A stretch of DNA of 64,000 nt from Liolophura sinensis (GCF_032854445.1 NC_088297.1:26281915-26345914); one strand, 5' to 3'. Numbered from the stretch's first letter, positions 47,640 through 59,368 are shown. A program made the numbers and translations. Notes: a model not told the origin generated them from the letters alone.

Positions 47640-47960
47640 CAGATTTCCTCTAGCCTCTGACAGACATCCTCTGGCGTCTGGCAGGGATTAACCGTTCACT
47701 GGCGGGAGGGGGGGGCAAAAGTTCTGGCGGACAAAAACACTACAGATCCCAGTTTTCGTCTGGCTTTTGCCATGTTTCCTCCGGTTTCTACCAGCTTTAT
47801 TCTGGACTTTGCAGGGTTCCAGCGGTTTTCTCAGATTTCAGCCGGATATCCTCAAGTTTCTGCCAGGTTTCATTTGCCTTGGACAGGTTTCGTCTGGATT
47901 CTTTCGGGTTTCGTCTGGTATCTTTCAGATTTCCTGTGGCTTATGTTAGGTTTCCTCCTT
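47640..47960. repeat. Diverged pyrimidine-rich minisatellite
   Basis: Loosely repeated 'ggtttcctctggcttctgcca'-like units of about 20-24 bp, too diverged for a clean consensus. A G-rich stretch (gggaggggggggg) lies at 47703-47715. Confidence 0.65.
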
Positions 47961-49929
47961 CTATAAACCCGTCCAAGGTAAAAACAAAATATGAAGGAAA
48001 TAATCTTGAATACGATATAAAATTTAGGCTTACAACTAAAGAACCCTATTATTTCTGTTGGAGGCAGCCATACAACAACAACAGTCATATTTAACGAACA
48101 TTTGGTCGATGAATTTTAATATCTATGCGTGGAGACAGAAATTCATACACCATCCGTCAACCAGTAGGGACGCTCCAGGTCAATAATCGCAAGGCCAATT
48201 CCCCAAAACAACGCATAACACAAAGAACTAACAGTCAAATCGTGTACCATGCTAGAATATCAGTTGTCGATAACAAAATATGTATATCAGTTGCGCTATC
48301 CCTTTGACAAGATGTGATGAAGACACCAGAATCTTTTGGGAACATTATGCATGCCCTGGGTTTGAACACCTGATCGTACTATTTTGTTTTGCGTCCATGA
48401 GTGACGTGAGAATGAGTCTGCCGCGGAATGACGGTAGGCCTACATGATATTTGTGGTGGAATCTGGGCCTGGTCCATGTAGACTGTTGACGAAAGGCGTT
48501 ATGGCCTAACTGCGCTTCCGTACCTTACTTCACACGGAGGAGCTAAATTCTGCAGGAGTACATTCATTATTAACACTGGTGAAATGTCAGGAGAATTCCT
48601 GCAGACGGCTGAACGGGGAACCCGTGTGAATAATGAATGCACCAGTCTCTTGAAAGGCGAAGACGTGAGCCCCAGCAAAGTCACGTGGTCCTCTGTGACG
48701 TAGGCCAGGTGTTGATTAGATCCTAACGCAGTTTGTTAATGAAACTCGATTGATTACTTGGTCTACATTTTAACCGTAGCACGCAGTTACCAAATGTGCC
48801 TCCGAGCGTTGAAGCATTTCGTGTAGCCGCTTGAATAATTACATCATGAAAATGACGTCATTCTCATTGACGAGACTTTATCAACACGTTGAATGAGAGC
48901 TGGAGTTAATGGACGAGAAATAACTGAACAAACAGCTACACGCATGAAAAAGTTGATTGTCTTCATCAATGAGCCTAACACCTATGCTTTGATTAAAAAA
49001 TGAGTAAATGACTGAAAAATTGACAAACTGATTTTTGACCAAGGTACATGTATATCCGCCTGCGATTGAATTTCGCTTTCAGCGTTCATACCGTGTGACC
49101 GTTTGAGAGATTCCAGGTCATGGTTTATCTTTGTTTGTAATAATGACGTTTTTATATTCAGCCTAGATCGAACTTTGCCTACACAAAACGCTGTTTACAT
49201 ACACAAAGCGGTTGTCAATAGGAAAAACATACTAGACACAAACAAACGTATCAAACTACACGTCAGCGAGAGGAGCAATGACAGGTTGGCAGGTCGCACA
49301 TAGAAATAGCTCGGAAGACTTTCACATCGATTCTTGCCTTTGGAATATAAAGCAAGGGAATGAAACAGATCGGGCAACAATAAAGGTCAAAGTTGACAGT
49401 GCATCATCAGTCAGTCCTTCACAGCATCGTCAATACTTCACTTGTGGAAGACAGATCATTGACCGAGCCGTGAGAAATCGATGAAGAAAAAGCCACCGGG
49501 CTGATGACAGAGAAGAAGAAGAAGAAGGCAGTTTAAATTCTAAGTCCTTGTTAATCAAGGAGGCGAAGATAAGTGACAAAAAAATCCCAGCGAATGTCAG
49601 AAATGTAGAGAAAAAGTCAGTAGATTAGCGTCAGTTGTCATTAAGAGCCTCCTTAAAGTCCCTTAGAGATTCCCCTGATGGCCGGTCACAGAATACATTC
49701 CAATTAAATATTTATTTATAAGCGATCGAAGCGATAGATGTTGAACACAACCCCATAGGGATGGGGCCTACTTTAGGAGATGATATACATTCACACTGAG
49801 CTGTGAGATCGAATCCGATCAAGGCGAATTTTGGGGAATAGAACGAAAAGGCGACGTATAGCATGTGTTTTAATCTCATTAAACTGGTGAACTCATTCAC
49901 ATATCTTCGGGAGCCTTTTAAGGTACTTA
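47961..49929. other. Unique sequence
   Basis: No gene was recognised. A weak inverted repeat occurs near 48563-48640 (cattcattattaacac / gtgtgaataatgaatg). A (GAA)n-like stretch is at 49510-49525. Confidence 0.4.
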
Positions 49930-50115
49930 CACAGGGAAATGGGGCGATGACAAAAACCGACCGGACGACGGCACAAAGCGGTGGTACGATTACACGAAGC
50001 GATGAGACGATGACACAAACCGATGGCACAAAGACACGAACCAATGGAACGATGGCACGAAGCAATGGTACATATACGATGACACGAAGAGATGACACGA
50101 TTTGAGGAAGCGATG
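49930..50115. repeat. Degenerate 'cgatgacacgaa' minisatellite
   Basis: Imperfect units of about 11-12 bp around 'gatggcacgaagc' and 'gatgacacgaa', with matching long frames on both strands that reflect the repeat. Confidence 0.75.
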
Positions 50116-50339
50116 ACCAACGTGTCCTCGTTTTGTCCCAACCTGCTATTGCTTCGCACTATCGTTCCATCGCCTCGCACCAGCAATGCTACGATGGTAC
50201 AATGGTACCATCTGTCAATGCACCAACCTATCTACAATCATAAATACCCATGTCTAAATCAAACTGAACGCTAAATACACTTCTTTGTTATTGGTGTATT
50301 ACACATGCTGTGGGACCTGTCTATTGGGTTGTTTTAGCA

Positions 50340-50528
50340 AACAAATATGATCAATGACGTCGCTTGTTCAGTCTGACGAATATTTTATTGACCAATGACA
50401 TAGCTCGTACCGGTTGATGAATATTTTATTGACCAATGAGGTCGCTTACAAAGGCTGACAAATATTTTGTTGACCGGTGAGGTCGCTCGTTCCGCCTGAC
50501 GAATATTTCATTGACCACTGAGGTCACT
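50340..50528. repeat. 42-bp tandem repeat
   Basis: Four to five copies of 'attgaccaatgaggtcgct' + 'tacaaaggctgacaaatatttt' with moderate divergence. Confidence 0.9.
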
Positions 50529-50669
50529 TTTTCCGGAAGACGAAGAGTGCTACCGGCCAACGAGGCTTGGACAGCTTAATCAATGCGACGATTTCCCCTG
50601 GTTCTGTCCCTTTTCTCGCTGACAAAAAGCCGCTAATTTGTGTATTCTTCTTTGCAGCGTAAAACAAGT

Positions 50670-50945
50670 TCGCCTCTGTGGCCGAGGGGATTAGCACGCC
50701 AGCGTGGTGCAATGACCTAGGTGCCTCCTGCCAATGCGGTCGACATAAATTCAGAAAGTCCAGCCATGATGGCTTTCTCTCCGGCCGTAAGTGGGAAGGT
50801 CTGCCTGCAACTTGTGGATAGTCATGTGTTTCCCCCGGCTTCTGCCCGGTTTCCTCCCACCATAATGCTGGCCGCCATCATATCAGTAAAATAGTCTTGA
50901 GTATGGAGTAAAACACCAATCAAATAAATAAAAAATAAAACACCA
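50670..50945 (+). mobile_element. SINE type 1, full length
   Basis: 'cgcctctgtggccgaggggattagcacgcc' (box A), 'aaattcagaaagtccagcca' (box B region, diverged), 'ctctccggccgtaagtggga', 'tttcctcccaccataatgctggccgcc', 'gagtatggagtaaaacaccaatcaaataaa' and an A-rich tail. Confidence 0.92.
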
Positions 50946-51024
50946 GTCGTTACGTAGTTAAAAAAATCTCTTGGTAGTGAACTTGACTTATTGATTGATT
51001 GACTGATTGATTGATTGTTGTATA

Positions 51025-51305
51025 CCGTTATTCTCTGGGCTTTTCCATGTATACGATGGCAGTCAGCTGTATGGTGGAGGAAGACGGAGTGTCTGGGGGT
51101 AAATCACATACCATACCTTTACTACTGATACTAATGAACTTTCCAATGCTTCATGTACATATGTACACGTCCTGTTGGTGGAAAACAAGCGGTGTTTAAC
51201 AAACATTAGACTGTTTATTGTTTTCAATTATAAGGTTTTACGGCGTGGAAGAACGGGAGAATCCAGACAAAAGCCAGGATTGAACCCACGCATACAGGAA
51301 ATAGA
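51025..51305 (-). mobile_element. SINE type 4, diverged
   Basis: The plus strand shows 'cttttccatgtatacgatggcagtcagctgtatggtggaggaaga' and 'gtgtctgggggtaaatcac', the minus-strand type 4 core. Further right 'aggattgaacccacgcat' is a reverse box B. The spacing is consistent with one old element. Confidence 0.55.
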
Positions 51306-52334
51306 AACAGGTATATATTCATTCGGATAGAAGAGACAAACTGTGAAGAGGACGACGCGTAGCCAGGAATGTGTTTACACTCTTATTTGGTGGAATTCAG
51401 TACATTTTATCAGTCAGTTGCGCTGGCATAAAATTCGTGTACGATGGAGAGCACTCATTGCTGTAGATCCTGACTTCCGAGATCCGTAAACCATCCACAA
51501 AGTATGGTTAATTACGTTGATTGATAGCTAGCCTGGAATGGCACTATCTTAGAATGTTAACCGTCTTCAAATGACATGTCGTGCTGAATGAGTGTAAAAA
51601 ATCTTTTCACTTTTTCCCTAGGTCGACTCACAGAGAAGGCAAATGAAATTCAGCTCTGCCAATGATTTGACCACATTGGCGCTACAACAGCGAAGTGCAC
51701 TTAAAATGGGCGCAAGTATTCGTGAAGGATTTGAGAAGAGGATTACCTGTACACTGACAACTGCTGGCAGCGACAGAACATGACAATAGCATTAGCCTTG
51801 TAAGCGAACAGAAATAGCCAGTCCTTGCCCTGTTAAACTGTTTTACAGGTAATTCTCACACATACCTGGTAAAAAGCACCAGTTTATGTGTTTAACCAAT
51901 CTGACGCGAGTTATACCTATAGCCCGAAAACGCAGCTGTATCAGATTACGTCCACATAGACCAGCGAAACCAGTGGATTGACTGAAACCGAATATATCGA
52001 ATCCACCACATTTGACAACTGAGCGATCTAGCCAGATGTTGGAATCCTGTTGCTTAAGTAAATGATTTTCACAAGGACACAGGAAGTTTTTCCTGTGACG
52101 CCACAAAAGGGGTGGTTTCACTTTTGAGGCCGTAAATTATCCTAACTTGGACAGGTGTACACTTAAGAATCCTGTAGACAGCCCATGCATTTATCTCGAT
52201 TTGTAGCTTTGCTATATCCTGTGGGTTATGTGAAGATAAGCTATTGTTGTACCATGAACAACTTTCATTCTTAAATTTTAGATTGCTTACAGCTCTCTTG
52301 CAAGTAAATGAAAACTGTTGACTGCTTCTCTGTG
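51306..52334. other. Unique sequence
   Basis: A minus frame of 92 codons (52121-51843) shows no known motif. Nothing else was recognised. Confidence 0.4.
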
Positions 52335-52485
52335 CTTGGTGAATATTTCACTTTTAACACGGTGACCAACATTTTGTTTGGGGGAAACCGGGAAGAGCCC
52401 GGGGGGAAACCAAAGCCATCCATATGTTGCTGCATATCTTTCCGCGTATTGTTGGAGAGGAAGCCAGCATTGTCGTTTGCGTCGA
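52335..52485 (-). mobile_element. SINE type 1, diverged partial
   Basis: 'ggtgaatatttcacttttaacacggtgacc', 'gggggaaaccgggaagagcc', 'ccatccatatgttgctgca' and 'gttggagaggaagccagcat' align in order to the reverse type 1 element. Both ends are lost. Confidence 0.8.
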
Positions 52486-53149
52486 ACGTTGTTTTGGAAA
52501 TTGGTCTTGGGACTATTGACCGGGAACGTCATTTGGGATATCTGTTTAGAATTCTAGATTTTTCGGCGATGCTAACACAGTCAGTTCATTGTAGTTCAAC
52601 GAACCCAACCCAGAGCTTTACACATGGCAGTGTTCTCTTCATATCAGTCAACCTTTGTGGCTGAGTATCCTACATTCCTTTCTATGGCAGTCTGACAAAG
52701 CTCTGTTGAAAATGAGGTTTAGTCTCCGGACGATATTATTTCAGCAACACTCTCTCCGGGATTCTGAGTTTGACTATACCATAACCTCGGCTGATATCTC
52801 AGATTGAAATTGGTCCATTTCGTTAAATACATGAATATTCATATAATGAAGATAACCAACGTCATCGTAATCTTAGTCGGTAAAACGATCATAAAAATGG
52901 CCACCGATCCTTTGATTTTATAATATAATTTCGTTCTCGATTTCATCACAATCCCTGAGGGTGTTCATGTAATGGTAAATGTGGCATCAAACATTTTCCT
53001 GATCCACTGTGTGTACTTTGGTCATATTCACCGAGTATCACCGTGGAACACTCGCCAACAGCTCTCTAAGTAGGACGATATTAGTAGTACACAGTTCAAT
53101 GTGTTTCACAGAGATGACACGAAAGTGACATGAACTTCATTTATCAGAC
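52486..53149. other. Unique sequence
   Basis: No gene or repeat was recognised. Confidence 0.45.
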
Positions 53150-53290
53150 TATTGTCGGATAGGGAATCGGCACCGTGGACACAAGATGAGTAAGGAGTGT
53201 CCGGCGTACATAATACACTGTTATCATCCGTCAGCAACCGTGCAGTTAATAGCGAAGACTTCCTCCACAATGTCCAAACAATCGCTTATC
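53150..53290 (-). mobile_element. SINE type 4, core fragment
   Basis: 'gtaaggagtgtccggcgtacataatacac' followed by 'catccgtcagcaaccgtgcag' and 'gaagacttcctccac' matches the reverse core of the element at 18390-18715. The head was not located. Confidence 0.5.
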
Positions 53291-54059
53291 TGACGCGCTG
53301 GTGATTATGTTGTTAAGTTAGGATGGTCCCTTGTCTCCTGTGAGCACTCCAGAGCTATCTTATTATTTCCAATAAGTCTATTTATAGAGTCTCGGAATTC
53401 CCAGAAGTCTCTGCAACTGCGAGTTGGCCGTAAATATTGAATGATGTTTTTAACCAATCGGCGTTTCAGGAATACAATAGTGGTGCAGCGAAACAAGCGA
53501 GCCAAAGACTTCGATAATGTGTAATACAATAGAAGATCGCCTGCGAAAGAACAGCGGACGACAGGTGAAAAAGATGGACGAATTCCACAGAATTCAATTT
53601 AATATATGAAGAACAATCCGTTGTTTTTTCCTCAAACACGGTCTTTCTGTTGGAACAAACAGAGATTGGATAATAAGCAAATAATGATTCTGCATTAACT
53701 CGATTATGGATATCTTGTATAACACAAGCTTTATCATGGCATTGAGAATAGTTGTTTTTTATTCTTCACGCGTTATTGATGGCAGCCGACAGCTTGCTTT
53801 ATGAATCACTCTCAGCCTGTAGAACGTGATTCTGTTGTTACACCCTGGTAAGCCATAAGGGAAAACAATTGGGAAATGTGGCACGCTATTGCAAAGCTTG
53901 CTTGATATTTGGCTAACAGGATTAACGCGCCCTTGCTAGCAGACCTAGACAGACGGTCGTGCCATTACACAGCAAAACTGACCGAGGTGTCTAAAAACCT
54001 GGCCGCGGTACCGCAAACCTGTCCATGGGTCCGCAAACGGACACTGACATTATGACGTA
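53291..54059. other. Unique sequence
   Basis: No gene was recognised. Confidence 0.45.
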
Positions 54060-54160
54060 TGTAATATTTCACTTGTTTGAATGTTTCACCTATACGACGG
54101 CCGGAAGCATAATGGTGGGAGGAAAGCGGACAGAACGCTCCCACGTGCCAAATATACATA
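54060..54160 (-). mobile_element. SINE type 1, core fragment
   Basis: 'cacctatacgacggccggaagcataatggtgggaggaaagcgg' and 'cgctcccacgtgcca' match the reverse core with a deletion between them. Confidence 0.8.
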
Positions 54161-55114
54161 CATTTCATAAGTGCTCAGCCACAGGTGTTAGAAAGGCATC
54201 TGAGATGATACATTTGTACCTTGTAAAGGTGTTGCCATACACAAAGCTCGACCATGAACGTCCCAACAACTGCCATAGCATTGAACTGCACATCCATGCC
54301 CGTCCAAAAAAAGACGGTTTCGTGATTTTCCTACAACACGTCGGTCACATAGCAAAGGAGTGGAGGGAATAAGCATAGTCTTGTGTCATCTGGGCAGAGT
54401 AACATCACTTGGTGGGCATGAGGCAGTGTTTTCTCCTCACCCATTCCACTGTTCGTCCATAATATGTGTTGAATCACGATCTGACCTAAATTCTGCAGGG
54501 ATCGCATTCTTAAGTGTATATCGATCAGAATTATAAATATCTGATCATCAGGTACGCAGAAAAATAAAGCAGTTCAGAGCTGTGTTTTTTAATTGTTGTC
54601 TTGGATTAAAAAGAATGGTAAGAAGGGTAAATATGATGAAAGACAAATAAAACACTTTTTACTTGATGTGAATTAATGTCCATCTGGTTTCTGATGGACT
54701 GTTTCAAGGTACAGCTCAGCTAACAGAGACGACAGGATTGTGTTTGTCGAGAGGCTATGAAGGGACGCAAAGTAAACTCCTGTAGCCCGCAGCAAGGAGC
54801 ATGTTGACCCAGTTATCAGGTCAACTTTGTGGAACAGTCCGTGCGAACCTTTCTGAAGTCCCTGTTTGGCTTTTGTTAGAGATTATTTGAGCTGATTGAA
54901 TTCATTGATTGGTCAGAAATAAATCTGGTCGAATCGTGACAAAATCTTCAACTTGGGGAAGCAATTTTTGCACGCAGAATTATGTAGGATTGAGACGTGC
55001 CGAGGTATTTCCGGTGCAGGGAGCACAGTTTACTTATAACTTAATCCGACAGTATAGTGAGCCAGCAGATTCTAACTGACGAAGTAAATGTGAAGCATTA
55101 AAGAATAACCAAAG
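54161..55114. other. Unique sequence
   Basis: No supported gene. A plus frame of 115 codons (54025-54372) starts inside the SINE fragment and shows no known motif. Confidence 0.4.
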
Positions 55115-55370
55115 GAGGTGTGCTCCTCTCCAACGACGCCCGCTAGTGAGTTCCTCTCCCACAACGCCCCCAGGGGGTCGTCAAGGTAACGACTCCCTGG
55201 TGTGCTCATCTACCAAGGCTCCTCCTGGTGTGTCCTTTCCCCATTAGCCCCCCCTCCCCTTTTCGTGTGTTCTTCCCCAAAGACGCCCCCTGGTGTCTTC
55301 TTTCCCCAAGACGCACCCTGGTGTCACCTTCCCCCAAGACGCCCCCTGGTGTGTTCCTTGCACATTAATC
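55115..55370. repeat. About 28-bp minisatellite carrying CTCF-core-like motifs
   Basis: Degenerate units on the theme 'gacgccccctggtgtcttc' + 'tttccccaa'. Three consecutive units are exactly 28 bp apart (motif starts 55283, 55311, 55339). The plus-strand ACGCCCCCTGGTGT reads on the minus strand as ACACCAGGGGGCGT, close to the CTCF core CCACCAGGGGGCGC. Left-hand units (55120-55260) are more diverged. Confidence 0.8.
55283..55352 (-). promoter_or_regulatory. Cluster of CTCF-like sites (candidate)
   Basis: Two matches to ACACCAGGGGGCGT (plus 55283-55296 and 55339-55352) flank a third with one change (55311-55324, ACGCACCCTGGTGT). All are in the same orientation. CTCF is an insulator protein conserved in bilaterians; use of these sites here is inferred from motif only. 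Confidence 0.4.
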
Positions 55371-55794
55371 ATGCAGGCCACAGGTGTGTTTCGAGAATGC
55401 CTTTAATTTAAGCGCCCTCAAATTTAAACTCTGTCACAAATGATTTATGACTTGTATCATGAAATAGCCTCATTTGTGGCTTTAACATGTTTAATGTTTC
55501 GGGTTGCTCGTCTCCGCAGGTCTCTGACATGGGGGTGTAGAGCTGAGGGAGAAGGAGATGTTGTTATGTAAGGTGCCTCCCACATGCGCGATTGAATGTG
55601 GAGTAAGCTTGAGGCAGACCAAGGCTCATGGTCGTAATGGTTCTCACAAACGTTTGGTATTCTAGACTATTTTGTCCAAAATATCTGCTATGAGAAAAAA
55701 TCAGTACATATGCACCACTTACTTAGTCACTATCGTACTTTAGAATGTTTACTTTATGTATATATTTATTTGCTGTTAAAGCTATAATCAACTA
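55371..55794. other. Unique sequence
   Basis: No gene was recognised. Confidence 0.5.
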
Positions 55795-56230
55795 CAGTAG
55801 TGAGCTTCATGGGAGAAAGAAGTTGTTATGTCCGACGTAAACCATTTTGTCCATCTATACTACAGCGGTCAGCTTCATGGGAGCAAGAAGTCGTAATGTC
55901 CGACGTAAACCCTTTTGTCCATCTATACTACAGCGGTCGGATTCATGGCAGAAAGAAGCCGCAATGTCCGACGTAAACCATTTTGTCCATCTATATTACA
56001 GCGGTCAGCTTCACTGGAGGAAGAAACGGTAATGTCCGACGTAAACCATCTTGTCCATCTATACTACAGCGATCAACTTCATTGGAGGAAGAAACCGTAT
56101 TTTCCGACGTAAACCATTTATTCCATGTATACTACAGCGGTCAGCTTCATGGGAGGAAGAAACCGTAATGTCCGACGTAAACCATTGACCTTTAGCAAGT
56201 TACTGACGACATTTCTCCATTGTAACGTAC
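55795..56230 (-). mobile_element. SINE type 4 core amplified as a 68-bp tandem array
   Basis: About six copies of a 68-bp unit (atactacagcggtcagcttc, atgggaggaagaaaccgtaa, tgtccgacgtaaaccatttt, gtccatct). On the minus strand the unit reads as the SINE core 'ggtttacgtcggacattacggtttcttcctcccatgaagctgaccgctg'. After the last unit the sequence continues as 'ttgacctttagcaagttactgacgacatttc', which is the next part of such SINEs. So the array lies inside one element. Confidence 0.75.
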
Positions 56231-56334
56231 ATATATGTTTCTAGAAATCAGCGGATTAATATGAAAGAATATAGAAATTGTGCAACGCCAGTTTTAAACC
56301 AGCACCTCCCCTGTTCTTGCCACTCAACGTCAAG

Positions 56335-56975
56335 CACTATTAACTGTTAGACCATAGCACTATTGACAATTAGGCCATAGCACTATTAAACATTAGGCCA
56401 TGGCACTTTTAACCATTAGGCCATAAAACTATTAACCGGTAGGCCATATCACGTTTAACCATTAGGCCATGGCATTAATAACCATCAGACCATAGCACTA
56501 TTAATCGCTAGGTCATAGCACGTTTAACCATTACGCCATGGCACTATTTAGCGTTAGACCATAGCACTTTTACCCATTAGGCCATAGCACCATTAACCAT
56601 TAGGTCATTTCACTATTAACCGATAGGCCACAACAAAACTAACCATTACACCATAACACCATTTACTATGAGGCTATATCACGTTTAACCATTAGGCCAT
56701 ATCATTAATAACCATCAGACCGTAGAACTATAAAACATTAGGTCATAGCACTTTTAACCATCAGACCGTGCCACCATTAAACGTTTGGCCATAGCGCTAT
56801 TCACCTTTCAGCCATAACACCATTAACCATTAGGCCATTTCACTATTAACCGTAAGGCCATAACACCATTAACCATTAGGTCATTTCATTATTAAACGAT
56901 CGTCCATAACACCATTAATCATTAGGCCATTAACTATTAACCGATAGGTTAACCATTAGGTCATAGCAGTATTAA
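56335..56975. repeat. About 23-bp tandem array
   Basis: About 25-27 degenerate copies of cattaggccatagcactatt + aac, with variants (cgttagacc, cgataggcc). Confidence 0.92.
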
Positions 56976-57053
56976 CTCATATCGCGATTCCCTACTTGAA
57001 TCTAAACCCTTAAAAAGCTACTCAAGTTCTAGACTCTGTATTAAGAATAGATA

Positions 57054-58138
57054 TACTATCCAAAAAAGAAACGCATAGGTGTTTTGTTTTATTTTAAAAT
57101 GAAATAAATACATTTTGTCTTCATTTCATGAGCAAAATGTGTTTTAATATTGTTAACAGTCACAGTTAGCACACATTTTATTCCTCAAAACATTTCTTGG
57201 TTGAAAATGTTGAGTTTGGAGGCCGTTTTTGGAAGAAAATACAGCACCACACTGCATCACGTTCAGTCTTACACGCCGAACTTACGCATGGAAAGCATGC
57301 AGTGTGTGACTATAAAACCGCAACTTCGGGCCGGAAATCGGCGTCTTTCAAGTGGTGTTTTCAAGCTGATTCAACATGCCACGTCTTGACACTGTCACAA
57401 GAAATATTGCCCAACTGGCGTGGGTTTACAGACGTGCTCATGAACGTTATGCCCCTAACTGCGTACGCCAAGTGGACAGATTTGGTGGAGGGAGTGTGAT
57501 GATGTGGGCAGCAATATCGTATACTGGTCGTACAAATCTTGTCCACGTTCAGGGAAATCTTACGGCCGTACGCTACCGAGACACCATCCTGCAGCCACAC
57601 CTCTTACCTGTCATTGACGTTCAGCGGGAGTTGTTCCAGCAGGACAACGCCAGACCGCACACGGCACGTGTCACAAGGGACTTCCTCGCCGAAAACAATG
57701 TAAATGTGCTACCCTGGCCGTCCCGTTCCCCGGATCTTAACCCAATTGAGCATCTGTGGGATGAACTTGATCGACGTCTACGCCAACGTCAACCTCAACC
57801 TCAAACGCTTCAAGAGCAAGTTGCATGTTTGCAGGAGGAGTGGCAGAACATTCTCCAGGCCTCTATCCAGCGTCTCATCCAGTCCATGACAAGGCGTGTC
57901 AGAACTGTTATTCGTGCCCGTGGTGGTCACAACAGATACTGACATTCCACTCAAGTGGGAGACTCATTGTGAGTGTCTTACCCCTAGTTGATGGCCTTGT
58001 TGTCTAGATATGGACCCTTCCTTAATCTGTGTAAAAAAATATTTGCAGAATAGCAATTCTTATTTAGTTATGCATAATTAAAAAGACTGCATCACCTCCG
58101 CAAAAAACCGGGTTATGCGTTTCTTTTTTTGGATAGTA
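57054..58138 (+). mobile_element. Tc1-like DNA transposon, internally deleted
   Basis: Terminal inverted repeats tactatccaaaaaagaaacg-cata at 57054-57077 and its complement at 58114-58138 (one extra A in the run) bound a 1085-bp element flanked by TA on both sides (57052-57053, 58139-58140), the Tc1/mariner target. It encodes a shortened transposase (57376-57942). Full Tc1-like elements are about 1.5-1.7 kb, so roughly 0.4-0.5 kb is missing. It would need transposase from another copy to move. Confidence 0.93.
57376..57942 (+). pseudogene. Tc1-like transposase with in-frame N-terminal deletion
   Basis: A 188-codon frame from ATG 57376 to TGA 57940-57942. It starts MPRLDTVTRNIAQLA, then passes directly to WVYRRAHERYAPNCV and FGGGSVMMWAAIS. 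The two catalytic residues visible are Asp in QQDNARPHTA and Glu in LNPIEHLWDEL, 34 residues apart, which is the DD34E spacing of Tc1 transposases. The paired helix-turn-helix DNA-binding region and first catalytic Asp, normally about 150 residues before WVYRR, are gone. The junction is at about 57410-57420. The frame was kept open across the deletion. It is probably inactive; a trans effect is possible but not shown. Confidence 0.9.
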
Positions 58139-58232
58139 TATTAAATAACAATGAGTGCCTACTTTCCTAATTTATATCCAGTTTGCAGTGCATCAGTGTC
58201 TGTTTTCAAACGTTTCCCTTCCCTCCCATAAG

Positions 58233-58635
58233 TGAGTGAGTGAGTGCTTGGGGTTTAACGTCGTACTCAACAATTTTTCAGTCATATGACGACGAAGGAA
58301 TCCTTAGGGTGCATGTACGTGTAATGTGCCTCCTTGTAGCAGGACGGATTTCCACCGCTCTTTTATCTAGTGCTGCTTCACTGAGACGACTTACCGAGGG
58401 CAAGTCAGCCGCCCCGCCCGAGCCATTATACTGATACGGGTATAATCGTTGCATTATAGCCATTATACTGATACGGGTATAGTCGTTGCACTATCCCCTT
58501 CATGCTGAACGCCCCTTCATGCTGAACGCCAAGGGAGAAAGTTACAACTTCCTCTTTTAAAGTTTTAGATGTGACTCGATCCTGGATCTACCGGTCCCGA
58601 AGCGGGCGCTCTACCAACCGTGCTATCCGGGCCGG
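58233..58635 (-). mobile_element. SINE type 2, full length with 13-bp target-site duplication
   Basis: Read on the minus strand: 'ggcccggatagcacggttgg' and 'tagagcgcccgcttcggg' (box A), 'gatccaggatcgagtcacatc' (box B), 'gaggaagttgtaactttctc', 'cgtcgtcatatgactgaaaa' and 'gagtacgacgttaaacccca' followed by (CACT)n. Direct repeats tccctcccataag flank it at 58220-58232 and 58636-58648. Inside, a 39-bp segment (58428-58466 and following copy) and a 19-bp segment (cccttcatgctgaacgcc near 58498 and 58515) are tandemly duplicated. Confidence 0.92.
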
Positions 58636-58648
58636 TCCCTCCCATAAG

Positions 58649-59189
58649 AGCACATTGCAAATTTACCACTGGCCTTCAATCGCATCTGACGCTGCACTGT
58701 CACACTGAACATTCGAGACGAATGGATTAATTGACGTCGTTTCACATGCTGCATATGCTCACTTCAAATAAGGTCAATCCTACAAGCGCACATTATACAT
58801 GCGTGTACCATGCGTGTACCATTTATCGATCATAATGAACTTTTCAGGTGAATAAGTGCCATGCCAGCTTCTAAATCACAAATGGCCCAAAATTTTGTTT
58901 TTGAGGACCTTTCAGTCATGTCAGTCAAATAACGTTATGCACTGTAAGTCTTTTCCGTCACTGGTGTGAATCCTTAGCAGTAAGGCGTTTTTCACTTATG
59001 ACTGAAGAAAAGAATTTCATGCTGGTTTTTGGATGTTTAAGTGCCCGAAATTGTGAAAAGTTGTGCGTACAAATCAAGATATAGATATAGACACACATAT
59101 ATGGGTTTCGTGCCTTTAAGTGATGACTTGGAAATTTCTCAGCGACTGCTGTATAAACAATGGGGTCCAGTGGTCTTGTAGGAGCTTCT
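58649..59189. other. Unique sequence
   Basis: No gene was recognised. A direct duplication catgcgtgtacc occurs near 58799-58820. Confidence 0.45.
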
Positions 59190-59368
59190 CAACAATGCGG
59201 TCGCTGTGAATGAAGTACAGCTCATGCTAGCTTCCTTTCCTGTCCTCTGTGGGAAGGTCTGCAGTAACTTACCGATCTTGGGTTTCTCGCGGGCTCTGCA
59301 CGGTATAGTCCCAGAATAATACAGGTAACCGTCATATGAAATATTCAGAAATGAATAAATAAATTATA
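59190..59368 (+). mobile_element. SINE type 1, diverged
   Basis: 'aatgcggtcgctgtgaatga', 'cagctcatgctagcttcctttcctg', 'gtgggaaggtctgcagtaac', 'gggtttctcgcgggctctgc' and 'cgtcatatgaaatattcagaaatgaataaataaa' follow in order. The box A end is lost. Confidence 0.85.

Noticed and set aside
48563..48640. Inverted repeat cattcattattaacac / gtgtgaataatgaatg
   Set aside because: Short, imperfect and AT-rich; expected by chance in a sequence of this length.
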